Shown: positions 1-7,564 of the stretch, piece by piece
Layout of the letters: each line of letters begins with the position of its first letter
How positions within the stretch are numbered: the first letter of the stretch is position 1
Source: an uncultured Prevotellaceae bacterium
GTDB taxonomy: Bacteria > Bacteroidota > Bacteroidia > Bacteroidales > Bacteroidaceae
NCBI GenBank assembly: GCA_937893145.1
Contig: CALBJW010000107.1
Span: forward strand, 1-22,364
Direction: 5' to 3'
DNA length: 22,364 bases
The notes under the pieces: model-generated
Database searches by the model: none
Told to the model about the DNA's origin: nothing
What the model saw: only the letters and a program-made list of their open reading frames with translations
Translations under genes and position numbers: made by a program

Positions 1-133
1 CCGTGTTGAAGGCGGCTGACATCTCGGCTACGGTTCTATAGTCTATGTTTACACTATAGTACTGTGCCTTGACACTCACAGGGAATGCCAAGGTACAGAG
101 AAGTAATATGAGAATAATCTGGTAGCGTGCCAC
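1..133 (-). CDS. Secreted conjugation-operon protein, N-terminal fragment
   Basis: The gene runs off the left edge, so only about 44 codons are visible. The frame opens after the stop of the antirepressor-like gene at 149-151, and GTG at 131-133 is the only usable start I see. The first 23 or so residues form a signal peptide (VARYQIILILLLCTLAFPVS then VKA), and the mature protein would start near QYYSVNIDYRTVAEM. I recall similar small exported proteins beginning QYYSVNID in Bacteroidales transfer operons, but cannot name the family firmly. The position directly behind the transfer genes supports a role in the cell-envelope part of the conjugation machine. The start codon and family are uncertain; the reading frame and signal peptide are seen directly. 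Confidence 0.5.
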   Translation of the reverse strand, partial: MARYQIILILLLCTLAFPVSVKAQYYSVNIDYRTVAEMSAAFNT

Positions 134-148
134 TTTAAGTTGTTGTGT

Positions 149-946
149 TTAAGTGAATAAAGTTGGTTGTACAAACATTATCGCGAGCTTGTTGGTAAGG
201 CGAGGAGGGTTCATACGGACAAGGTTGTGGATGAATACACGACCGCGCTCTGTCCATACGAGATAAGGATGGAAGACCTTCAGGTTGCCATTCTCATCTA
301 CCTTCTCGGCTGTACGGTTCTTTGCCAATCCCATACGAGCAAAATCTGCATAGAGATTGTACTGACCAGACTGTGGGAACTGAATTTTCTGCTCACAGAG
401 ATACTTGTTAAGCTCAACGGCAGTCAAGCCAAGTTCCTTAGCGATTGCTGTTGTGGTGTAACACTGGTTGCACATTACCACCTTTTCAAGATGGTTGGCT
501 TTTACCGTCAGCTCCTGGTTCTCTCCCTGAAGCTTTTTGATAGTTGCTTCTGCAATAAGAACAGCACGAGCCATAATCGACTCTGGGGTGTCTTCTGGTT
601 TGACAGCCATATAACCGCCATTCTTACGGATGGCTGGAAGAACTTCTGAGGTTACCCAATGCTTAAACTCTTTCGCTTGTGGTAATTTTGATGAAAGGAT
701 AAGCGAGTATAGACCAGATTCGTTGATTAAAACACCCTGGCTTACATAGTTAGAACCAGTGTCGCGAATTGCGACGGTGGTTTTGTCCTCTTCTTCAACA
801 TGCTTAGATAACGCATCACGAGTATTTTTGTAACCCAATGCAGTTGCAATGTCTTTTCCAACAAAACCTACCTGACCATTCTCCATAGTCATTGTGCGAA
901 CCTCACCAAAGGCAGGGTTCTTGAAAATTGTCATTTGATTTTCCAT
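149..946 (-). CDS. BRO-N / KilAC antirepressor-like protein
   Basis: Phage-antirepressor-type DNA-binding protein of 265 residues. ATG at 946 (MENQMTIFKN) is preferred to a start at 1048 because the longer version would overlap the upstream gene by about 100 bases; ATG at 946 lies 4 bases behind that gene's stop. Residues about 8-115 match the BRO-N fold (VGFVGKDIATALGYKN, GVLINESGLYSLI, FKHWVTSEVLPAIRKNGGY). A charged helix follows at about 122-155, and the C-terminus (TTTAIAKELGLTAVELNKYL to GRVFIHNL) matches the KilAC/ANT domain. Such proteins relieve repression or bind DNA in phages. Here the gene sits among transfer genes, so it probably regulates the element. The target is unknown; the family call is firm. 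Confidence 0.85.
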   Translation of the reverse strand: MENQMTIFKNPAFGEVRTMTMENGQVGFVGKDIATALGYKNTRDALSKHVEEEDKTTVAIRDTGSNYVSQGVLINESGLYSLILSSKLPQAKEFKHWVTSEVLPAIRKNGGYMAVKPEDTPESIMARAVLIAEATIKKLQGENQELTVKANHLEKVVMCNQCYTTTAIAKELGLTAVELNKYLCEQKIQFPQSGQYNLYADFARMGLAKNRTAEKVDENGNLKVFHPYLVWTERGRVFIHNLVRMNPPRLTNKLAIMFVQPTLFT

Positions 947-950
947 TTCC

Positions 951-1589
951 CTACTTTTCTGGTTGGTGATTCTCGTTAATAGCATTCTTAACAGCTTCGA
1001 TGAATATCTTTGCTGCTGTAACAGCTCGCTCTGCGCGAGTCTCTTCACAAGTAGTCAGACGGCACTGGCGGAAGAACTCTTCCTTGGCAATCTCGTAGAA
1101 ACGATCATCCCAATTTGGAACAGATGTAACTTCTTTTTCCTGTGGAAGGTTTACGTTCAACTCCAAATTGATTGTAGGAGTCTCATAATCTTCATCATCC
1201 TCCTCAATATCTTCTATTGTTTCATGATGACCGAAGATACAAACTGGCTTCATTGGAACCAATTTGTTTCTGCTTGCGACGAAATTCATCAGATCGTCCA
1301 TATTGGTGAACTCTGGAGGGAACTTTGTTTTGCAGCTCTCATATTCATTGAGCTCGTCTGGTGTCATGCCTAATCTGAGACCGGACTCTGCGAGTGCGTT
1401 CTCTATGACCTTGATAGTAGCTTCGCCTATCTTTGAGATAGAACGAAGATCCTTCTTGGTCTGAAGACATAACTGACCAATACAATCTATGTAGTTCTTA
1501 GACAACAGATTGCAGACGCGCTCCGTTTCGGAAGCATTGGTGAATGCTATCTGACGGATGTCGCCTTGGAGGTTAAGTCGTTGTTTCAT
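951..1589 (-). CDS. Protein with RNA-polymerase-alpha-CTD-like HhH domain
   Basis: 212-residue protein whose ATG overlaps the stop of the TraG-type ATPase gene (ATGA), implying translational coupling. Residues about 25-75 (LLSKNYIDCIGQLCLQTKKD, then ISKIGEATIKVIENALAESG and LRLGM) follow the pattern of the C-terminal domain of the RNA polymerase alpha subunit: a helix, a helix-hairpin-helix with the IGEATI turn, and a closing LGM. The middle (about 120-150) is very acidic (EDIEEDDEDYE). The C-terminus (about 158-205, WDDRFYEIAKEEFFRQC to AAKIFIEAVKNAI) looks like a small helical domain seen in phage-like proteins. No other RNA polymerase region is present. It may bind DNA or contact the transcription machinery; the function is inferred, not shown. 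Confidence 0.6.
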   Translation of the reverse strand: MKQRLNLQGDIRQIAFTNASETERVCNLLSKNYIDCIGQLCLQTKKDLRSISKIGEATIKVIENALAESGLRLGMTPDELNEYESCKTKFPPEFTNMDDLMNFVASRNKLVPMKPVCIFGHHETIEDIEEDDEDYETPTINLELNVNLPQEKEVTSVPNWDDRFYEIAKEEFFRQCRLTTCEETRAERAVTAAKIFIEAVKNAINENHQPEK

Positions 1590-4150
1590 TTGAATTTGGA
1601 TGTTTTAGGTTTGAGATTCAAAACGTGGCCAGTCTGATTTACCTTCTGAGCAAATGGCAGTGATTTCTCTATGCCTGACAAATCCCAATCTCGGCAGTAT
1701 GCCTCGATAGCTTGCTGATGGTTACACTTCAATTCTCTCTTGTAGAGTTTCAAAGCTTCCTTCTCAGCTCGCTCGGTGGTATATGTCATATAGCACTCGT
1801 GAGGTTCCTCAACACCGAAGACAGCTCCAACAGTTCCACGTCTTATAAAGACTTCACGGAAGAAAGAGCGTCCTTCCTTGTTTTCCAGACGGTTAATCGT
1901 GAAGATCTTCTTGCAATCCACATCAGTAAGACCAAGAATAGCCTTGATTTCATCGAATCGCTCACGGAACTTGCTCTGATCGAGTAGCATCACAACATCT
2001 GAGTTGTTGATGATGGCTTCCTTGACGATTGGAGAACCGACAATATCCTGGATTTCCTGTGTTACCACTCCGACGGATGCCCAGAACTTACGTGCAGTCT
2101 TGTAGAGATACTTGATATACTCTGCCATCATAGGTGAAGCGATGGCTTTCCATGCCTCTTCGATTACAAGAACCTTACGATTCTTCTTGATTCGCATCTT
2201 CTGGATGAATACGTCCATGATGATGAGTGTAACCAAAGGGAACAGGAGAGGGTCATCCTTAATAGAGTCAATCTCGAAGACTATGAAGGTTTCATCAAAG
2301 AGTTTCGTGTCAAGATTCTCATTAAGAGTGAGTTCATGACTTCCTCCTTTGTAGAAGTCCTTCAGCAGATAGTTATAGGCTGCCATGTCAATGCCACTCA
2401 GTCCGTTTTCCTTGATAATCTCTGGAATACGTTCTGTGCTGTACACATAGAAGGTATTGAACGAGAGGTTATCAATGGTCTTCTTGACAAAGTAGGCATC
2501 AAAGTATTCTGTGATGACCTGCTCAATCAGTCGGTCTTCCGTCTTGGTGACAACGCCTTGTGTTCCTTTCCATATAAGCATGATAAGGTTTTTCAGGAAG
2601 CCTGTCTTCTCGATATTCAACTCCTCACGCTTGATGGCAAACGGATTCATAGTGATTGGATGTTCATCGGTATAGCTGATGTACTTACCGCCGACATACT
2701 CACAGAGTCCTTCGTATGAGTTACCTGTATCGACCATGACAACATCGGTGTTCTGCTCCCACATCTGACGGACTACGCTGTTCATGTGGAAGGATTTGCC
2801 TGATCCAGAAGGTCCGAGGCAGAAGAAGTTGGAGTTATCAGTAATCTTGTTCTTACCTTCCTTACCGCTGATGTCAATGGCTACAGGGACACCTTGTCTA
2901 TCTGTATAATAGATTTTGAGAGGTGTTTCCTCACTGTGCTGTATGTGCTCCTTGTACATAAGACAAGCTGCTGCATCGCTGAGAGTCAGGAACCTGTCGT
3001 AGTCTTGGTTCATGCTGTAACAGTTGCCAGGGAATGAGTTGACAAAGAGCTCCAGCTGATTATAAGCACGCTTGCTTATATGGATGCCGAGTCTGCCAAA
3101 GGCATTCTCCAGATGGTTGGTACACTTCTGAATGTCAGAGTCTATAGGCACACCTACTATAAGATTATAGTGGGTATAAACGAGCTGCTTGTTCTCACGA
3201 GCAATAACGTCCTGTACCTGCTTGATGTCTTCCACGGCAATCAGGTTGCTTGGATTAGGCATACTGGCATGGCGGTTCTTCTTCTTGTCAAGCAGAGAAA
3301 GCTCTCGCTTCTGGTTTGGCATGAAGAGCATCTGATTAAAGACAACGACTTCTGCCGTAGGTATGCTGTCAACGAGTGACACCAAATCTACAGGCATAGA
3401 CACATTGTTTACCTCAATGTTGGTGAATGGACGGACAATAGAAGGGGTATTGATACAGTCAACATCTACAAGGCTGTAAATCTTGCAGCGTCTGTCACCC
3501 ATTGAGATTGATTCGTCATCTACCTTGAAATTGGTCATCGAGACGGTCTTATCAGTGAAGTTCATTGAGAAGAAGCGGTCAACATACTCCTTGGCATCAT
3601 TGCCACCAAGGTAAGTTGACTCTACACCGCTGTCCTTCAACTGGTCTTTGACTTTTCGTATCTTGACAAGGAACTCACGCCATTTCTTGCTGTCAAAGGA
3701 GAAGAGACGGCTCTTCTTGTTCTCCTGAGTGATAATCAGATAGGTCTGACAGTCCGTATAGGTTCTGCCAGTGAAGTATCGGAAGTATGACTCAGAAAGG
3801 AACTCGTGGTTGTCGTTTGTCTCATCCTTGAATTTCTTGCGAACGAAAACGTCTTGCTTGTGAATTGCGTAACCTTCTCCAAGCGTCTGGACAAGGGATG
3901 TCAACAGATGGGTGAACTCATAGTAGTTGTCGATATTAGCAGAGTATTTCTGCACTGGATTCTCTATCTTCAGGACAGCAGAGTATTCTCCCGTCTTGGT
4001 ATAGAGTATGCCAATGCCATCCACATCCTCAACGGAGAAGTAGATGTCCTGGAATATCTTCTTGCGCTTACCGCCAGTACCGAAAGCATAGACGGAGATT
4101 GCCATGCCGGTGAGTATAGCCACAAATGTTAGTATTACGTATAGTATCAT
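1586..4150 (-). CDS. traG: TraG-family conjugation ATPase (VirB4-like)
   Basis: Energises assembly of the type IV secretion (mating) channel at the inner membrane. The 854-residue length fits the Bacteroidetes TraG family. One hydrophobic segment at residues 1-22 anchors the N-terminus, followed by the family N-terminal domain (KIFQDIYFSVEDVDGIGILY). Walker A is GPSGSGKS at 446-453, followed by VVMVDTGNSYEGL, and Walker B is VLVIEEAW at 660-667 with TQEIQDI at about 698. All nucleotide-binding motifs are present, so the enzyme looks active. The start overlaps the stop of the upstream 129-residue gene (ATGA), and the stop overlaps the next start in the same way, so three genes are coupled. I see no frameshift. 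Confidence 0.95.
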   Translation of the reverse strand: MILYVILTFVAILTGMAISVYAFGTGGKRKKIFQDIYFSVEDVDGIGILYTKTGEYSAVLKIENPVQKYSANIDNYYEFTHLLTSLVQTLGEGYAIHKQDVFVRKKFKDETNDNHEFLSESYFRYFTGRTYTDCQTYLIITQENKKSRLFSFDSKKWREFLVKIRKVKDQLKDSGVESTYLGGNDAKEYVDRFFSMNFTDKTVSMTNFKVDDESISMGDRRCKIYSLVDVDCINTPSIVRPFTNIEVNNVSMPVDLVSLVDSIPTAEVVVFNQMLFMPNQKRELSLLDKKKNRHASMPNPSNLIAVEDIKQVQDVIARENKQLVYTHYNLIVGVPIDSDIQKCTNHLENAFGRLGIHISKRAYNQLELFVNSFPGNCYSMNQDYDRFLTLSDAAACLMYKEHIQHSEETPLKIYYTDRQGVPVAIDISGKEGKNKITDNSNFFCLGPSGSGKSFHMNSVVRQMWEQNTDVVMVDTGNSYEGLCEYVGGKYISYTDEHPITMNPFAIKREELNIEKTGFLKNLIMLIWKGTQGVVTKTEDRLIEQVITEYFDAYFVKKTIDNLSFNTFYVYSTERIPEIIKENGLSGIDMAAYNYLLKDFYKGGSHELTLNENLDTKLFDETFIVFEIDSIKDDPLLFPLVTLIIMDVFIQKMRIKKNRKVLVIEEAWKAIASPMMAEYIKYLYKTARKFWASVGVVTQEIQDIVGSPIVKEAIINNSDVVMLLDQSKFRERFDEIKAILGLTDVDCKKIFTINRLENKEGRSFFREVFIRRGTVGAVFGVEEPHECYMTYTTERAEKEALKLYKRELKCNHQQAIEAYCRDWDLSGIEKSLPFAQKVNQTGHVLNLKPKTSKFK

Positions 4151-4536
4151 TTGAAATGCTTTTTACAATAGTCTGCAAGCTGTTCATTCAGGTGACCCAA
4201 CCACGGATCGAGGTAATTATCAAGGTCGAAGACTACAACATTGCCAACAGACGAAGTGAGTGTAGTCTGAAAATCAGCAGTAATCTTCTCCAGCATGGAG
4301 TCAAGAACCACATTGTTACGTGGATATTTCATGATGGACTCTGCAACTTCTTCAAACTCTGGAGATATAGGTATAGAGCAATAGAAGATTTCATCATCAT
4401 TCTCATAGAAGAACGAGACTTTCAGATACATATCTCCTTGCTCTTTGATGAAGCAAAGCTCTATATCGTAGTTGTCTGGCAGTGTCACATAGTCCTTTCG
4501 TGAACATGAGAATGTTTCACAAATCATTATTTTCAT
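4147..4536 (-). CDS. Unrecognised protein between TraF-like and TraG genes
   Basis: 129-residue protein with no signal peptide or membrane segment and no motif I recognise. It is acidic, with many aromatic and beta-prone stretches (MYLKVSFFYENDDEIFYCSI) and a C-terminal helix (LNEQLADYCKKHFK). The stop overlaps the ATG of the TraG-type gene, so it belongs to the transfer operon. In many Bacteroidales elements TraF is followed directly by TraG, so this may be an insertion specific to a subgroup. The 112 bases upstream contain a hairpin that may limit its expression. It could be a chaperone or regulator for the ATPase, but nothing in the sequence proves it. Confidence 0.7.
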   Translation of the reverse strand: MKIMICETFSCSRKDYVTLPDNYDIELCFIKEQGDMYLKVSFFYENDDEIFYCSIPISPEFEEVAESIMKYPRNNVVLDSMLEKITADFQTTLTSSVGNVVVFDLDNYLDPWLGHLNEQLADYCKKHFK

Positions 4537-4540
4537 ACAA

Positions 4541-4586
4541 TAGGCTCATATAAAGATAGGCTCATCCTAACGCGAGGGTGAGCCTA
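4541..4586. repeat. Hairpin plus direct repeat between transfer genes
   Basis: TAGGCTCA at 4557-4564 pairs perfectly with TGAGCCTA at 4579-4586, and the loop adds a CT/AG pair. A direct copy, TAGGCTCAT, lies at 4541-4549. On the coding (minus) strand this lies between the TraF-like gene and the 129-residue gene. No T-run follows on either strand, so a simple intrinsic terminator is unlikely. An mRNA-stabilising or processing hairpin, or a protein-binding dyad, is possible. Confidence 0.5.
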
Positions 4587-4648
4587 CCGATTACACATTA
4601 TTCAGATTTCAACACACTTGCTCATTGTTTACGTTTGAATTTTGTTGT

Positions 4649-4951
4649 TTACATTCTATGCGAACAGGAATAGATGAATACTCCGTGATCCTCCTTCTTG
4701 GTATGCAGTCCTTTCTTCTGTTTAAGGAAGATAAGAACTGCACCAGTAGAGAGGGAAACAGCAAGAACTATCAGACCTGCCACAAACCCAAGTATGCAGT
4801 ACACGATGATGAAACCGAGGATGGCTCCACCTACCGCACAAGCCGCCCAGGTGATATAACGTCCCTGTATGCCCATGAACTCCAGAGGCTTCTGCAAGCC
4901 CTTGAAAATTGGGTAGCTAACGTACTGACTGTCTTTAAGTTCTGCTGCCAT
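4649..4951 (-). CDS. traF: TraF-like conjugation protein (DUF4133)
   Basis: Small inner-membrane component of the Bacteroidetes conjugation apparatus, 100 residues. The N-terminus (YPIFKGLQKPLEFMGIQGRY) is the DUF4133 signature, followed by two membrane segments at about 33-53 and 55-76 and a basic tail. The family resembles VirB3 in place and topology, a general inference. The gene starts 24 bases after the DUF4134 gene upstream and precedes the ATPase region, the usual E-F-G order. The last 20 residues (EDHGVFIYSCSHRM) look less conserved than the rest. The call is firm. Confidence 0.88.
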   Translation of the reverse strand: MAAELKDSQYVSYPIFKGLQKPLEFMGIQGRYITWAACAVGGAILGFIIVYCILGFVAGLIVLAVSLSTGAVLIFLKQKKGLHTKKEDHGVFIYSCSHRM

Positions 4952-4975
4952 AGAGTATTACTATTCTTTGTTCGT

Positions 4976-5332
4976 TTAGAGACCGAAGAAGAGAGGGAGA
5001 GCCTGAGCTGCAGCCACGAGGAAGATACATGCGCCAACGACCATCATGATCTTCTTCTTGACATCCTGCTCCTCGTTGTTCATAGCGATGTAAACTGAGA
5101 TAGCACCAACTACGGCTACCACACCAGCGATTGCGTAGCAAAGCTTAACGACATAAGGAACGTACTTTGCAATCTCCTCAGTAACTGTTGAGAGTGCATT
5201 GGTTCCGGCTGTGTAGTCGCCAGCTGCGTTCTGTGCAAAAGTGGCAAGGCTACCGCAAAGGAGCATCATGGCGAGCATCTTAGCACGCTTTGCGCTGAAG
5301 AGGTTCTTTGCGAACATTTTTACCTTTTTCAT
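4976..5332 (-). CDS. traE: TraE-like conjugation protein (DUF4134)
   Basis: 118-residue membrane protein of the transfer channel. A cleavable signal peptide covers about residues 1-33 (cut after ATFA). The mature part begins QNAAGDYTAGTNALSTVTEE and continues with two membrane segments at about 60-83 and 95-115 separated by AMNNEEQDVKKKI, the DUF4134 hallmark. The size and two-helix layout recall VirB2-type pilins, a commonly assumed role not shown here. It is the canonical of two DUF4134 genes in this operon and lies next to the TraF-like gene. Confidence 0.9.
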   Translation of the reverse strand: MKKVKMFAKNLFSAKRAKMLAMMLLCGSLATFAQNAAGDYTAGTNALSTVTEEIAKYVPYVVKLCYAIAGVVAVVGAISVYIAMNNEEQDVKKKIMMVVGACIFLVAAAQALPLFFGL

Positions 5333-5344
5333 TGTTTTGCTTTA

Positions 5345-5431
5345 ATTGTTTTACAGATTGATTGTTTTACACACGATATTATCTCTCCTGCAGGGTTGAG
5401 ATTTCTTTTGTTATCCTGAAATTGTTATCCT
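5345..5431. repeat. Short direct repeats between the two DUF4134 genes
   Basis: ATTGTTTTACA occurs at 5345-5355 and 5361-5371, 16 bases apart. TTGTTATCCT occurs at 5408-5417 and 5422-5431, 14 bases apart. TGTTATCCTG at 5409-5418 recurs exactly at 6261-6270, just upstream of the first gene of the operon. They may be leader or regulatory sites, but they are short and AT-rich. Confidence 0.3.
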
Positions 5432-5783
5432 ATACTATGTTGTAGCCAAAGAAGGCTGGGAAGAGTATGAAGGCTCCGATCATGAACAGACATGCGCCCA
5501 CGAGCATCATGATACTCTTTGTGACATCTCCTTCGCCTGTGGTCATCTTGAAGTATATCTGTAATGCTCCGATGATGGCTACGATGGCTGCAATGGCGTA
5601 TGCGAGATAAACGACATACAACATCATGGTGACGGTGTAGTCATGGGCATTCGCCAGAGCATCCGCTCCCCAGCTGTAATCCACGCCACCGCACTTTGCA
5701 GCTGAGGATAGTGGCTGGAGGAGCATGATGCCTAACATGGCAAAAGAAAGACGTAGATTGTTTTTACAGATGGTCGATAGCAT
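5430..5783 (-). CDS. Second DUF4134 (TraE-like) protein
   Basis: 117-residue paralogue of the downstream TraE-like protein. It has a signal-peptide-like start (LSFAMLGIMLLQPLSSAAKC), a variable stretch with CGGVDYSWGADALANA, and two membrane segments at about 51-77 and 90-113 split by KMTTGEGDVTKSI, the same layout as in the DUF4134 family. The 5' end overlaps the upstream gene by 20 bases, so it is read in one operon. Differences from the canonical copy lie mainly at the N-terminus, which may give a structural partner or alternative channel/pilus subunit. The family call is good; the division of labour is not known. Confidence 0.8.
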   Translation of the reverse strand: MLSTICKNNLRLSFAMLGIMLLQPLSSAAKCGGVDYSWGADALANAHDYTVTMMLYVVYLAYAIAAIVAIIGALQIYFKMTTGEGDVTKSIMMLVGACLFMIGAFILFPAFFGYNIV

Positions 5784-6240
5784 TCTTTCTCTCGATTTTG
5801 CGTTGTTTATGCTTTTCGTTGAGATGACTCATGAACTTGTCTGGCATCATGCTGAGCTGTGCCATAGGATCAACTTGCTCCATGTGGTCGCCGTTCTCCT
5901 CGTTCAGTTCTTTACTTGTTGCCTTCTGCTCAGGTTCCTGTTCTGGCTCAGGCTCGTTGTTTTCTTCTGGGAAAACGATAGGTGGAATGTTGCCTGTTGG
6001 GTTGACTACTCGAAGACCGTCATCATCAACTTCTTCCGTGTAAGTCATCGTGCCTCCGTTTGGATCATCAGATTCCTCTACTACAACAGGGGCTTCCTCT
6101 GCAAACTCACTTACGTCGATGTTTTCCTCCTCAACCTTCTTGTCATCCTTCTTTGCGTGAAGGTCGATGGTAATCATTACCGTGAAGTAAACCACATATG
6201 CGAATGTGAGCACGAGGGCGAATATTACAAATGGTGTCAT
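5764..6240 (-). CDS. Membrane-anchored acidic protein, first gene of transfer operon
   Basis: 158 residues: one membrane helix at about 3-27 (FVIFALVLTFAYVVYFTVMI), then a long low-complexity acidic part rich in Glu, Asp and Pro (PEENNEPEPEQEPEQKA), and a basic end (KHKQRKIERKNAIDHL). This suggests an inner-membrane protein with a disordered cytoplasmic arm. I do not recognise a named family, though membrane proteins of this kind open several Bacteroidales transfer operons. The ATG at 6240 follows a 290-base gap with promoter-like sites and its stop lies inside the next gene, so it starts the operon. It could be an adaptor or coupling factor. Confidence 0.65.
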   Translation of the reverse strand: MTPFVIFALVLTFAYVVYFTVMITIDLHAKKDDKKVEEENIDVSEFAEEAPVVVEESDDPNGGTMTYTEEVDDDGLRVVNPTGNIPPIVFPEENNEPEPEQEPEQKATSKELNEENGDHMEQVDPMAQLSMMPDKFMSHLNEKHKQRKIERKNAIDHL

Positions 6241-6329
6241 TTTAATGTCTGATATTTATGTGTTATCCTGTTTGAAAATCATACTCAAAAAGCGACTCGT
6301 TTTTGCTGTGCCGCTCCCGAAATCCGATG

Positions 6330-6337
6330 CAAAGGAA
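6330..6337 (-). promoter_or_regulatory. Candidate -7 box of transfer operon promoter
   Basis: On the minus strand TTCCTTTG followed by CATCGG resembles the Bacteroidetes -7 box TAnnTTTG, with one mismatch. A T-rich stretch sits about 20 bases upstream in place of -33 TTTG. It lies about 90 bases before the first transfer gene in the gap after the replication-module terminator. It is weaker than the other promoters in the element. Confidence 0.35.
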
Positions 6338-6406
6338 CACATATTTTGCCGAATACAGAAAAATCGGTTGCTTCTGAGGGCTTGGCTTAACACAGTTTAT
6401 AATAGA

Positions 6407-6434
6407 AGTATGATTATTTTGAAAATAACATACT
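6407..6434. promoter_or_regulatory. Near-perfect inverted repeat upstream of transfer operon
   Basis: AGTATG, one unpaired A, then TTATTTT, a central G, AAAATAA and CATACT: 13 paired positions per arm with a single bulge. It lies between the replication-module terminator and the candidate transfer promoter. The AT-rich dyad is typical of an operator for a small DNA-binding protein, and the element encodes several. No T-run follows, so it is not a terminator. Confidence 0.5.
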
Positions 6435-6462
6435 ATAACTATGTTTCATACTGCTATAAACG

Positions 6463-6494
6463 AAAAAAGGAGGCTCCCATTTCTGGAAACCTCC
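6463..6494 (-). terminator. Intrinsic terminator of replication module
   Basis: On the minus strand GGAGG (6494-6490) pairs with CCTCC (6473-6469), with partial TCC/GGA pairing inside, followed at once by six Ts. It lies about 40 bases after the primase-like gene, so it should end that transcript and separate it from the transfer operon. Confidence 0.75.
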
Positions 6495-6532
6495 AACTTT
6501 GAAAAATGAACTGGCAGTGATAAGGCTATTGC

Positions 6533-7486
6533 TTATCGCTTTTGATTCATTATTCTGCCATTGACTACATCGTTTAAATCATTGTAGGATTTGTAACGTA
6601 TAGATTCATCTATTGTATTGCATGGATATGTATTGATTATATGCTGAGTAGTTTTGACTCCTGCTGCATCGTTATCAAGGTAACAATGTATATAGTCGTA
6701 TTCAGAAAGACAGGGAAGTAGTGCTTTTAGATTACTGACGGAGTTCAATACAATAAAATCACAGTCTTCTTCTATACATATCCCATAATCTATCTTCCAT
6801 TTCTTCATTGTTGCGTATGTAAGCATATTGAAGAAACCTTCAAAAACACAGCAACGTTTGCTATGCCCATTGTCTGAATGAATAACAGAAATTGATTTTT
6901 TACCAATACTGCGCTTACTGAACTTGTTACGAGCCTCTATGCCTCCTTCGATGTTCTGGAATGAAATAGCATAGTAGTGTTTGCCATAGATACAATAATG
7001 CACTTCTTGACAATACTTTCTTGCAATATCGTAGTCAACTCGTCTTTCAAGTATATAGTCTCTCAGGTATGGATGAGAAAGGTTGCAGATAAGCTCGATG
7101 ACCGTATTTGCATCTTTCTGCTTTTCATTGTTCTCTTTCTGAGAAGCAATCCATTTCTGCTTTTCTTCTTCTGTTTTGGCTTCGGCTTCATAATCCTTGG
7201 AGTATTTCAGCCCATTCTTCTTAATCTCAATTTCAAGTGCAGCCTTTGCCTCTTGATAGGTTGTACCAGGATTCATAGCCTGGTACAAGTTTATCAAGTC
7301 ACCTCCTTTGTGCTCTCCGAAGTCATTCCATAAATTCTTTGCCGGATTAACACTGAATGATGGTGAGTTCTCATTTCTCAGCGGAGAAAGATAGTAGTAT
7401 TCACCTTTTCTCACTAAGACAGGATTATATCCATTAGTTTCAAGGTATTGTCTGATGCTGACAGATTTGATTTCTTCTTTTGTCAT
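6533..7486 (-). CDS. Toprim/primase-like protein with degenerate CHC2 region
   Basis: 317 residues. The N-terminus (about 29-70, YYLSPLRNENSPSFSVNPAK then NLWNDFGEHKGGDLINL) follows the CHC2 zinc-finger fold of DnaG-type primases but lacks the zinc-binding Cys/His set, as in many mobile-element relatives. Residues 90-125 are a charged linker. The C-terminal half is a Toprim-like domain with VFEGFFNML (Glu215) and the acidic pair YLDNDAAG (Asp271, Asp273). The protein probably makes primers for element DNA or converts transferred single strands. It is shorter than DnaG and lacks its helicase-binding end. It follows the RepA-like ATPase gene by 78 bases and precedes the terminator. The metal-binding acidic residues suggest activity, but this is not proven. 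Confidence 0.8.
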   Translation of the reverse strand: MTKEEIKSVSIRQYLETNGYNPVLVRKGEYYYLSPLRNENSPSFSVNPAKNLWNDFGEHKGGDLINLYQAMNPGTTYQEAKAALEIEIKKNGLKYSKDYEAEAKTEEEKQKWIASQKENNEKQKDANTVIELICNLSHPYLRDYILERRVDYDIARKYCQEVHYCIYGKHYYAISFQNIEGGIEARNKFSKRSIGKKSISVIHSDNGHSKRCCVFEGFFNMLTYATMKKWKIDYGICIEEDCDFIVLNSVSNLKALLPCLSEYDYIHCYLDNDAAGVKTTQHIINTYPCNTIDESIRYKSYNDLNDVVNGRIMNQKR

Positions 7487-7564
7487 ATTTCATTAGGTAC
7501 AAATACGCGCGTGTGTGCGTGAGAGTTTAGTATATATATACATGTTAAACTTAAACTTTTAAAC

